In this document: in pieces, positions 26,016 to 33,929 of the stretch
How the letters are laid out: every line of letters starts with the position of its first letter
Numbering within the stretch: position 1 is the stretch's first letter
Origin: Candidatus Nomurabacteria bacterium
GTDB taxonomy: Bacteria > Patescibacteria > Paceibacteria > UBA9973
DNA: 64,000 nucleotides
Assembly (NCBI GenBank): GCA_026396015.1
Contig: JAPLXP010000002.1
Location: forward strand, 1-64,000
Reading direction: 5' to 3'
Notes under the pieces: model-generated
Told to the model about the DNA's origin: nothing
The model's database searches: none
The model's input: only the letters and a program-made list of their open reading frames with translations
Program-made: the position numbers and the translations under genes

Positions 26016-27242
26016 TTAATCTTTTTTATACAATAAAATAAAAAACACACCAGATAATATTATAGTCAAAGCGGCTATCAACAATGGAGTAGTCGGTGCG
26101 AGTGCAGCAGCGATGAACCCTGAGAGTATTGCTGGTATAGCTTGGGCTAGTGCCTGCACAGAAGAGCTAATACCCATGATTTCCCCTCTTTGATCAGCGG
26201 GTGCAGATTTTGAAAGCAGACTATTGATATTTGCCATTGTGAGTCCTGTACACACAGAGAAAAATGGAGGGATCAAAAGTAGCTGCCAAGTGTGATTTGG
26301 AAGAAAGTATGCCAATACCATGAACCCTGCACCAGATAGTGAGTATTTCAATATCTGCGGCTCAGTAAATTTCTTTGAAAATGCACGAGTTAGCACTGCT
26401 TGAGTAAACACACTCCAGATACCTACATAGGCAAAGAAGTCTCCGATATTACCTTGAGTAAAAGAAAATTTATTGATCAGGAATACACCAAAGAAAGTAG
26501 TGAAAAATGTAAAACCTCCAAAGAATAAAAAGTTTGTAAAGAATAATGCACTCATACCCTTCATCTGCATCGCACGCTTTATGTTTGATATTGATTTACC
26601 CCAAGTCAAATCTTCTGTTCGTAAATTTTTATTTGTCTCAGGTACTAGGAACAATACAGACAACATATTCACAAAAGCCAAGAATGCAGCAAAATAAAAT
26701 GGTACAGCAGCAGTAAACCAAGACACGACTGATGGATCAGACAATTTACCTCCTATATATGGTCCAAATATAAAACCAAGACCAAATGCTGCACCTAGCA
26801 TTCCAAAATTCTTTGCTCTATTCTCTGGAGTAGATACATCCCCTATCATAGCCTGAGCGATAGAGATATTTCCACCAGTGATACCATCGAAAAATCTTGA
26901 AGCAAATAGCAATGGAATATTTTTTGTGATTATAGCTATGGCAAAGAGCACGTATGATATTGCAGTACCTAGTAGCGCTATGCTGAGTATCTTCCTTCTT
27001 CCGTATTTGTCAGACAACTGCCCTAGTATAGGTGTAGCTATGAACTGACCGATAGGATAAACAGCTATCAGCAATCCGAGCAGCATATATCCCTGATTCA
27101 GAGTGTAGCCAAATGGCAACATATAATCAGTAGATAGAGGGTTTGCAAATAATTGTGGTATGACTGGGATTAAAATACCGACCCCCAATAGATCGATAAA
27201 TACGGTTAGAAAAATTGTAATTAGTATTTTATTTTTGAACAT
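26016..27242 (-). CDS. Major facilitator superfamily efflux protein (TetA-like)
   Basis: 408 aa with 12 predicted helices. N-terminal FIDLLGVGILIPVIPQLF, the MFS motif LGQLSDKYGRRKILSIALLG between helices 2 and 3, and LGAAFGLGFIFGPYIGGKLS place it near the TetA/Bmr drug:H+ antiporters. The substrate is unknown. ATG 27242 is preferred, with TGG-TACAGT ending 6 nt upstream. Confidence 0.88.
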   Translation of the reverse strand: MFKNKILITIFLTVFIDLLGVGILIPVIPQLFANPLSTDYMLPFGYTLNQGYMLLGLLIAVYPIGQFIATPILGQLSDKYGRRKILSIALLGTAISYVLFAIAIITKNIPLLFASRFFDGITGGNISIAQAMIGDVSTPENRAKNFGMLGAAFGLGFIFGPYIGGKLSDPSVVSWFTAAVPFYFAAFLAFVNMLSVLFLVPETNKNLRTEDLTWGKSISNIKRAMQMKGMSALFFTNFLFFGGFTFFTTFFGVFLINKFSFTQGNIGDFFAYVGIWSVFTQAVLTRAFSKKFTEPQILKYSLSGAGFMVLAYFLPNHTWQLLLIPPFFSVCTGLTMANINSLLSKSAPADQRGEIMGISSSVQALAQAIPAILSGFIAAALAPTTPLLIAALTIILSGVFFILLYKKD

Positions 27243-27248
27243 TGTTCC

Positions 27249-27254
27249 ACTGTA
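27249..27254 (-). promoter_or_regulatory. Leaderless-type -10 of the MFS gene
   Basis: TACAGT with TGG in front, 6 nt before the ATG at 27242, in the 63-nt gap after the large surface-protein gene. Confidence 0.5.
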
Positions 27255-27305
27255 CCACAAATATCGCCAATTCAAAATTGACGATACGATACAGGAGTTA
27301 CTATA

Positions 27306-30300
27306 TTATTCTACAGATGATGTGATAGTTTCTATTGTTTGTTCTGTTGATGGTATTATTGGAATTTCTGCTGGGGATACGACTCCTATTGCTGTTGTAT
27401 TTGTAGGGGGGGCTACTTCTGTTACGGGACTTAAATTACTTGATCCCCCTGCCTGCAAAAGTAGTGCTTTGAATTGTTCTTTTGTAGCACAGACATCATC
27501 CACACAAATTTTATCATCTATATGCAATACTCCTATTGTCATTTCTTTTGCAAAAGTAATTTGATCTTTCAAAAAAGAAACAATAAGTGTTCCCACAGAA
27601 TTTGATTTAGTTAAATCTAAAGATACAACATTTGATAATTTTAAATCTAAATCTTGTATTGATTTCACAAGCAGTGGAGTAAGTCTACCGTAGTCTACCA
27701 TCCATGGGGTAGATTCTGGTCCAAGAGGTACTAGACCATCGTCTCCATTTGTAGATACAGCGTATGGATACACTGTATCTAATTGCTGAGCAATAAAACC
27801 TTGTGTGGAAACATGACTTGAATCATTAATAAAATCAAAATCTACAACCTTTATTTTCAACAAATCATTGAGTCCTTTTGTAGTCAAAGGATTATTTAAA
27901 TCAAAATTTTCCTTCAAGCGAGCATCTGATGTTGTATTGTATGCAATAGTAGTAGCAGCATTTTGAGAAATACTTCCAATAACAGTGGCGTCTGGTCTCT
28001 GGAAGGTAATCATTTCTGATGAAGCTACTCCTGTATTATTACCTGCTAAAACAAGTAGTCCGTTGTTTTGAGTTACACCACCAAGAGTATTCGCGATTCT
28101 TGCTGTATGTGTACCTGCAGCTGGAGTATTGGTGACATGCAATCTATTTAAAATACTTCCACCATTTGTACCTATTCCTACATTTGCATTCGCATCAAAA
28201 TTCATAACATTAGTAGCACTACCAGATAATTGGAAGGCCAACTCAGCAGAATTACCTTTTACGGTATTAACTTTAACGGTAGACCCCGTAATACTACTAA
28301 CTGCCCAAAAATTAGTAGCATGAACATCACCAGAAACATTTAATTTATAACTGGGATCATAAAGACCTATTCCAACATTGCCATTAAAATAGGAAGGAGC
28401 TGTTGTCGCATTATAAAAAGCAAAACTTGTACCTGTCACAGTCGGCATTCCTGAAACATACACTCCATAACTGTTTACCACAGTACCACTTCCTCCGTTA
28501 TTAGAATTTGATACGTATAATCCATATTGATTGGTCACAGGGTTTATTGTCATATTTCTTGTTCTCAACTGAACACCATAAAGATTATCAACTGTTATGT
28601 TTTCACCGGTATTTCCAGCATCAGCAAAAATACTTGAACCAATAGCAGAACCCGTAGTACTATTGGTGGTTTTTTGATATTGCATAAAAAAGCCAACATT
28701 AGATGTATTTAAACCTGTATCTTGTGAATTAAATTGAATAAACCTACTACTCAATGCCCCAGACCGAACTGAATTTACATAGAGAGTAGAAGCAGTATTA
28801 TTATTATCCACATTATTTAAATACATATTACCTGCTGAATCAACTTTTAATTTACTTACACCATATGTCTGCATATTAAATAAATCCCCCACATAACCAT
28901 TTGACTCATTTATTGCAAATGATGTACCAGAAGATGATCCGACAAAATGACCTGAGGATGTCCCATCAAACAGTCCACTACCGAGTGATACAGTTCCATA
29001 ACTACTAGAACTAGAAGAAGCATTAATATGTAATTCAGAAACAGGATCAGTAGAACCTAAGCCAATATGACCAAGTCTATCAATAGTCATGGCTGTATTA
29101 TTAATACCAGAACCATACGTATTTGTGGTACCAAATTGTAATTTACTTCCACCACCAGTTTGAATTGAAGCAATTCTAGATGAAGCGCTAGTTTCGTTTA
29201 CACCACCCTGAAAATCAATTGTTGTGTAATTATTTGTACCAGAGATATTTCTAAGAAGAAGTGTACCAAAACCTGTCCCAGTAAAAGACGTGCGAGGTGT
29301 ACTCTCTTGTATTTGGAATTTTGTAACTGGTGTTGTAGTTCCAGCCCCGATATTCCCATTTCCTAAAACAGAAAATATTTTTCCTCCAACTAAAGAATAT
29401 GGGGAGTAACTATTTGAATTAGTCCATGTGGTATCTGTTGTGAGACTCGTACTTGAATTAATTGCTGAAATTGTATGAGTCTCTCCATTTACTGTTATTG
29501 TGTCCCCTACTTTAAATGTATTAAAAAACAATGTGCCAGTATTACTTCCTGAGTTGCCTGTGACAGTCGCACTCCCTGAAACAGTATTTACAGTTCCTGG
29601 GCCAGTAGTACTTTGGCCAACTTGAAAGTTTGTATCTGGAGAAGAAGTCCCCACACCAACAACTTTATTTTGAGATACAGTCAAAATTGAATTTACATCA
29701 AGCAATCCAGCTGGACTATTGGTTCCAATACCAACATTTCCACTCACAATCATTCCGTTTAAAGGAGAAGCATTCACTCCGGCATAGCTACCAACAGACA
29801 TACCACCATTTATATCAAATTTGGAAAGTGGACTTATTCCGACTCCAACTTTTCCTAATAACAAAGAATCTCCACTTGAATTCAAGGCAGAACCTACAAC
29901 AGGACTAAATGTAGCAGTATTGTATATAAGTGTCCCAACTGCTTCATATCCAGCAGTATTAAGATGAATATTGTCCCCTGAATCATATTCAATTTTCAAT
30001 GCATTAGGATTTTCAGAATCAACAAGAGCGGAGTAAGCATCTACTCGATAGTCAACATTGCGGGCGCTATTTTTAATCCAAGTATTTACATTATCAACAA
30101 CACCTTGCCTTTGTATTGTCCAATAAGTACTTCCTTTCCAAGGGGTTATAGTAACAGCAATCACTTTCAATCCTGCAGCAGAAGCAGAGTCATACATAGC
30201 TTGCAAATTTTCCTCTATAATAGAAGCTGTAACATTACCTGAAGCATCATTTACCCCACCCCAAACAATCACATACTCAGCATCAGAATGAGAAGTAACA

Positions 30301-30821
30301 TCACTATTAAAACGTGCCAGCATTTGTCCTGTACCCTGACCAGGAATACCTTTATTATTTTCAGCCCAAGAAGAACCAAGTAAGGAAATTAATTTATTTT
30401 CATAAACTCCACCGCTAGCAATATTACTATTACTGTAAGTCAAACTATCCCCCATCGAATATATCTGATGAGGTGAATTAAATTTATTTGAGGCTACAAT
30501 AGATAATTTATTAGTTGGGCTATTTGTTCCTATACCCAATCTTCCATTAGTCGAATCCCAATACAACGAAGATGCCCATGCTGGATTGGTGCCATTGGTA
30601 TAGAAGAGTTTTCCTGCATTTCCTGTCTGATCAGGGAGAAGAGAAACATAACAAGTCGCATCGCTTGGAGGACAACTTGGATTTGTGATATGGTCAGCAG
30701 GATAATAAACAGCGTAAACTTTTATTGCAGTGTAATTTGTGAATGAAAATACTGCCAATACAATAAATATACGAGTTAAAACATATTTGAATTTTTTCAT
30801 TGACACAGTTTGTTTACTCAT
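27306..30821 (-). CDS. Giant surface protein with SGNH esterase and S74 tail-spike chaperone domains
   Basis: 1171 aa. An N-terminal signal/anchor (about 10-37) and a short repeat (GRLGIGTNSPTNKLSIVAS) precede an SGNH/GDSL hydrolase domain at about 118-300: block I MGDSLTYS (Ser126), block III WGGVNDAS, block V DNIHLN (Asp283, His286). Then come about 650 residues of beta repeats of the type VGIGTNSPAGLLDV, as in phage fibres. An S74 intramolecular chaperone starts near 965 with SDARLKENFD and includes GFIAQQLDTVYPYAV. S74 tails trimerise fibres and usually cut themselves off at the Ser of SDARLK. After it lies a 110-residue tail. It follows the partner surface gene by 4 nt. A glycan-deacetylating adhesin is plausible. 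Confidence 0.85.
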   Translation of the reverse strand: MSKQTVSMKKFKYVLTRIFIVLAVFSFTNYTAIKVYAVYYPADHITNPSCPPSDATCYVSLLPDQTGNAGKLFYTNGTNPAWASSLYWDSTNGRLGIGTNSPTNKLSIVASNKFNSPHQIYSMGDSLTYSNSNIASGGVYENKLISLLGSSWAENNKGIPGQGTGQMLARFNSDVTSHSDAEYVIVWGGVNDASGNVTASIIEENLQAMYDSASAAGLKVIAVTITPWKGSTYWTIQRQGVVDNVNTWIKNSARNVDYRVDAYSALVDSENPNALKIEYDSGDNIHLNTAGYEAVGTLIYNTATFSPVVGSALNSSGDSLLLGKVGVGISPLSKFDINGGMSVGSYAGVNASPLNGMIVSGNVGIGTNSPAGLLDVNSILTVSQNKVVGVGTSSPDTNFQVGQSTTGPGTVNTVSGSATVTGNSGSNTGTLFFNTFKVGDTITVNGETHTISAINSSTSLTTDTTWTNSNSYSPYSLVGGKIFSVLGNGNIGAGTTTPVTKFQIQESTPRTSFTGTGFGTLLLRNISGTNNYTTIDFQGGVNETSASSRIASIQTGGGSKLQFGTTNTYGSGINNTAMTIDRLGHIGLGSTDPVSELHINASSSSSSYGTVSLGSGLFDGTSSGHFVGSSSGTSFAINESNGYVGDLFNMQTYGVSKLKVDSAGNMYLNNVDNNNTASTLYVNSVRSGALSSRFIQFNSQDTGLNTSNVGFFMQYQKTTNSTTGSAIGSSIFADAGNTGENITVDNLYGVQLRTRNMTINPVTNQYGLYVSNSNNGGSGTVVNSYGVYVSGMPTVTGTSFAFYNATTAPSYFNGNVGIGLYDPSYKLNVSGDVHATNFWAVSSITGSTVKVNTVKGNSAELAFQLSGSATNVMNFDANANVGIGTNGGSILNRLHVTNTPAAGTHTARIANTLGGVTQNNGLLVLAGNNTGVASSEMITFQRPDATVIGSISQNAATTIAYNTTSDARLKENFDLNNPLTTKGLNDLLKIKVVDFDFINDSSHVSTQGFIAQQLDTVYPYAVSTNGDDGLVPLGPESTPWMVDYGRLTPLLVKSIQDLDLKLSNVVSLDLTKSNSVGTLIVSFLKDQITFAKEMTIGVLHIDDKICVDDVCATKEQFKALLLQAGGSSNLSPVTEVAPPTNTTAIGVVSPAEIPIIPSTEQTIETITSSVE

Positions 30822-30825
30822 ATGG

Positions 30826-31749
30826 TTATTGCATTAAATTTTTAATAAATTGATAAAAGCTTAGCGGAGTTGATTTGATATAATTTACAATTATACGAAA
30901 CCACGATTTTTTACTAAAATTGACATCTTGGGGTATTTCATTTTTCTCTGTAGTATTTTTAGGTTTAGTAATCTTTGGAGGCTGTTCGGGTGGAATAAAT
31001 GAAGATAATATTGGTCCATCTGATATTTTTATTGATGTTTTTTTTGAATTTGTATTTTTTGTGTTTTTGTTGGTGGGAATTTTATCAATTAAAGCTGTCT
31101 TATTTTTATTTGGATCTGGGTTTATCTCTGGTGTGATTATTGGGTGTCCACCGCTATTACCCCTTGGTCTGACTGAATATGGGATATAATCAGTCATTGT
31201 TTTAAAATTTATCGCTCCACAAGAATTATCATTACTGCAATTAAAAGAAATATATCCAAAAGATTGCGCCCAAGCATAACCAGCAAAAGTTCCATCAGAA
31301 TTAATTTTAACAGTTTGATCTCCAGCTCCAGTTGGAGCAAAATTTACCCAGCCAGTCTGCGGACCCCAAGCATAACCAGATAAATTACCATATTGATCCA
31401 CAGTCACCTTGTAATCCGAAGAGATACAAGACCCTGGAACATTTGAACAATTATAACTAATCCATCCAGTAGCAGAACCCCACATCCAACCATTTATTTC
31501 AAAATCAAAGATGTTTGCATTTTGTTCAGGTTGTACAGTAAATTTTCCAACATTTATTTCCTTTGAAATATTATTTAATCCACTATTAGTAATAAGATAC
31601 GCCCTGTTGTAACCTAGATTAGTTGGATCAAATGTACCATTCGAATTACTGGCAAGGACGGATACAGGAGATATAAAAAGTGTACAAAAAATAAACAAAG
31701 ATATGTGGAAAATAAATTTTTGTTTTTCAGTAGAAAATCTGTATAACAT
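30826..31749 (-). CDS. Secreted surface protein with GWxxS-type beta repeats
   Basis: 307 aa. A signal peptide (about 10-32) is followed by three related W/G-rich units of about 40 residues (NGWMWGSATGWISYNCS, GYAWGPQTGWVNF, GYAWAQSFGYISFNCS), the first and third with cysteines. This repeat is common in uncharacterised Patescibacteria surface proteins. A proline/lysine-rich linker and a C-terminal hydrophobic region (FRIIVNYIKSTPLSFYQFIK) may anchor it. It is cotranscribed with the SGNH/S74 protein. Start ATG 31749 is preceded by TATAAT at 6 nt and TTGTTT 17 nt further, so the longer frame is not used. Confidence 0.65.
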   Translation of the reverse strand: MLYRFSTEKQKFIFHISLFIFCTLFISPVSVLASNSNGTFDPTNLGYNRAYLITNSGLNNISKEINVGKFTVQPEQNANIFDFEINGWMWGSATGWISYNCSNVPGSCISSDYKVTVDQYGNLSGYAWGPQTGWVNFAPTGAGDQTVKINSDGTFAGYAWAQSFGYISFNCSNDNSCGAINFKTMTDYIPYSVRPRGNSGGHPIITPEINPDPNKNKTALIDKIPTNKNTKNTNSKKTSIKISDGPILSSFIPPEQPPKITKPKNTTEKNEIPQDVNFSKKSWFRIIVNYIKSTPLSFYQFIKNLMQ

Positions 31750-31805
31750 AATAGTATTATACCTTTTTGTATGACAAAAAACAAAAATATGTCTATAATA
31801 CAAAA
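31750..31805. promoter_or_regulatory. Back-to-back leaderless promoters, surface operon / TerC
   Basis: The 56-nt gap carries TATAAT on the minus strand (31756-31761; 6 nt to ATG 31749; TTGTTT 17 nt upstream) and TATAAT on the plus strand (31794-31799; 6 nt to ATG 31806; ATGACA at 31771-31776, 17 nt upstream). The two promoters overlap. Confidence 0.7.
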
Positions 31806-32729
31806 ATGCAAATAGGAACAATGATTTTAACAGTTTTAGGTCTTTGTCTTTTTGAGATAATCTCAAGTATAGACAATGCAGTTATCAATGCCGAAGTATT
31901 AGGGACAATGGGTAAAACGGGTCGTAGATGGTTTTTGACTTGGGGATTTTTCTTTGCCGTATTCGTAGTGCGAGGACTACTCCCATGGATTATAGTTTGG
32001 GCTACAGTGCCGTCTCTCGGACCAATAGGAGCATTTACTGCGACATTCTCCAATGACCCAAGTATTCACAATGCAATCGAGTCTTCATCACCAATACTAC
32101 TGATGGGTGGTGGAATATTCTTAATATTTCTATTCTTTCACTGGCTATTCCTCGAACCAAAAAATTTCGGATTACGAGGAGAAAGATTCTTTCAAAAAAA
32201 TGGTGTTTGGTTCTTTGCTGTAGTCTCTATCATCCTATCTATCGTAGTATGGAACACATTAAAGATAAATAGTATGCTAGCTTTTGGAGCAATCATTGGA
32301 TCTACTGCATTTTTTATCACACATGGATTCAAAGAAAACGCTGAAAGAAGTGAGAAGAAATTGCTTTCAGGTGATAACAAAATGAGTGATCTATCAAAGA
32401 TTTTATATCTAGAAATCATAGATACTACATTCTCTATCGATGGAGTGCTCGGTGCATTTGCCTTTACGCTGTCTATACCACTGATTATCATTGGTAATGG
32501 ATTGGGTGCTTTTGTCCTCAGGCGTCTAACAATGCACAATATAGATCGCATAAAAATGTATGCGTACCTGAAGAATGGAGCGATGTATTCTATTGGAGCA
32601 CTCGGTATAATCATGATCGCTGATGGATTCGGTATTCATATTCCAGCATACATCTCCCCTATTATTACTTTTGTTATCATCGGATATTTCTTCTGGAAAT
32701 CAAAAATAGCTCTAAATACTAAAATATAA
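31806..32729 (+). CDS. DUF475/TerC-superfamily membrane protein
   Basis: 307 aa with about 8 membrane helices. Two acidic membrane motifs are characteristic: ISSIDNAVINAEVLGTM in helix 1 and LEIIDTTFSIDGVLGAFAF in the second half. TerC proteins are linked to tellurium resistance and, in other bacteria, to manganese export or metalation of secreted enzymes; the role here is inferred only. ATG 31806 is chosen by the TATAAT box 6 nt upstream. Confidence 0.87.
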   Translation: MQIGTMILTVLGLCLFEIISSIDNAVINAEVLGTMGKTGRRWFLTWGFFFAVFVVRGLLPWIIVWATVPSLGPIGAFTATFSNDPSIHNAIESSSPILLMGGGIFLIFLFFHWLFLEPKNFGLRGERFFQKNGVWFFAVVSIILSIVVWNTLKINSMLAFGAIIGSTAFFITHGFKENAERSEKKLLSGDNKMSDLSKILYLEIIDTTFSIDGVLGAFAFTLSIPLIIIGNGLGAFVLRRLTMHNIDRIKMYAYLKNGAMYSIGALGIIMIADGFGIHIPAYISPIITFVIIGYFFWKSKIALNTKI

Positions 32730-32732
32730 AAT

Positions 32733-32766
32733 AAAAATATCCCCGGATAAAACCGGGGATATTTTT
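32733..32766. terminator. Bidirectional terminator TerC / dsbB
   Basis: 14-bp stem AAAAATATCCCCGG (32733-32746) with 32753-32766, 6-nt loop, between convergent genes. Confidence 0.9.
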
Positions 32767-32775
32767 ATTTGTATA

Positions 32776-33321
32776 TTATTTCCTAGACATGTATTTATAA
32801 TTTGAAAGAATCAAAATCATAAATACACCCATAGAGAATGCCATCACAGGCATAGTCACATATCCAAATTCATATATATATCGAATTGCACATGACACTT
32901 CAGTAGTACTACCTGTAGAACAGGCCAGATTTGCAGCACCACCATTCTCTACATATATATGGAACAATGAAATCATAGTCCCCACAAAAGCTAATACTAG
33001 AGAATAATCTACAATCATCTTTTCCTTTTTATAAAGTTCCATACCAAATAAAATCACTTGTGGATAAATAAATATTCTCTGCATCCAACACAGTTCACAA
33101 GGAGGAAATCCTACAACACTCGAATAGAACAATGACAAAGCTGTAGCACCCAATGCAGTAAGAAATCCAATAATGAAAGTATAATCATGCAGGAATTTCA
33201 AAAATGCATTGTCTCTTTTTCTAAAAAAAAGAAAATTAGCAACTATAATAAAACAAAATATTTGGAGTGCGATAGTACCTAGGGATAAAATGTAGTTTAA
33301 ATTTTCTACGTATGCAGGCAT
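32776..33321 (-). CDS. DsbB/BdbC-type disulfide oxidoreductase
   Basis: 181 aa with about 5 helices. The quinone-facing pair CELC (VVGFPPCELCWMQRIFIYP) and the second pair in the extracytoplasmic loop (LACSTGSTTEVSCAI) match DsbB/BdbC, which reoxidises a DsbA-like thioredoxin using quinone. The gene for a likely partner is 1 nt upstream. Confidence 0.92.
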   Translation of the reverse strand: MPAYVENLNYILSLGTIALQIFCFIIVANFLFFRKRDNAFLKFLHDYTFIIGFLTALGATALSLFYSSVVGFPPCELCWMQRIFIYPQVILFGMELYKKEKMIVDYSLVLAFVGTMISLFHIYVENGGAANLACSTGSTTEVSCAIRYIYEFGYVTMPVMAFSMGVFMILILSNYKYMSRK

Positions 33322-33322
33322 A

Positions 33323-33907
33323 TTACTGAGGAAGTGTAAATTTAATCTGCTCTGCTAAAAAGTTAAGAGGAATTTCTCCTGTAGCAAAAGAACTATTGTC
33401 GAACTTCCATGTACCAGCGGTTACTATCGGATCCTTTACACTTTTAATTGAAAATTTGTAATCTGAAAAAATCCAAGTACGAGCATATGCAGAGTGAACA
33501 TTGGCACAAATATCGGGTTCACCTTTTATTGATTCTCCTGTTGGACTCGCAGCACACACAGTAGGATTCTTGTCAGAAGAAGTAAGTGATATACCATCTT
33601 TAAATCTCCATGATGGGAAACTTTCAATTTTGTTATCTAGACAGATTTGAGTTGTCTTTCTGTCTGCAGTTGAACATTCAACATATGGCAAATACTGTTT
33701 TGCACTACCAAATTCTGCTTTTTGAGCCTGACAATGCGGGCACCAGAATGCACCGAAGAACTCTGCTCCATTACTCTTTAAAGCTTTTGCAAAGTCGTCA
33801 TATTTACTAGGACCAGCAGCCCTATTAGCAAGAAAACCCAATCCAACAACCAGAATAATAATACCAACAATAGAAACGATAAATATAGCCTGTTTTGATT
33901 TCATCAT
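33323..33907 (-). CDS. Membrane-anchored thioredoxin-fold (DsbA-like) protein
   Basis: 194 aa. An N-terminal anchor (about 8-27) is followed by a thioredoxin fold with active site FFGAFWCPHCQAQKAEF and cis-Pro loop SFPSW. WCPHC with an adjacent dsbB gene suggests a DsbA-like oxidase for surface proteins. Two consecutive ATGs occur; TGA-TATAAT ends 6 nt before the first, so that one is used. Confidence 0.87.
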   Translation of the reverse strand: MMKSKQAIFIVSIVGIIILVVGLGFLANRAAGPSKYDDFAKALKSNGAEFFGAFWCPHCQAQKAEFGSAKQYLPYVECSTADRKTTQICLDNKIESFPSWRFKDGISLTSSDKNPTVCAASPTGESIKGEPDICANVHSAYARTWIFSDYKFSIKSVKDPIVTAGTWKFDNSSFATGEIPLNFLAEQIKFTLPQ

Positions 33908-33913
33908 ATATGT

Positions 33914-33919
33914 ATTATA
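33914..33919 (-). promoter_or_regulatory. Leaderless-type -10 of the thioredoxin-dsbB operon
   Basis: TATAAT preceded by TGA, 6 nt before the ATG at 33907. Confidence 0.65.
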
Positions 33920-33929
33920 TCAAAATTAG

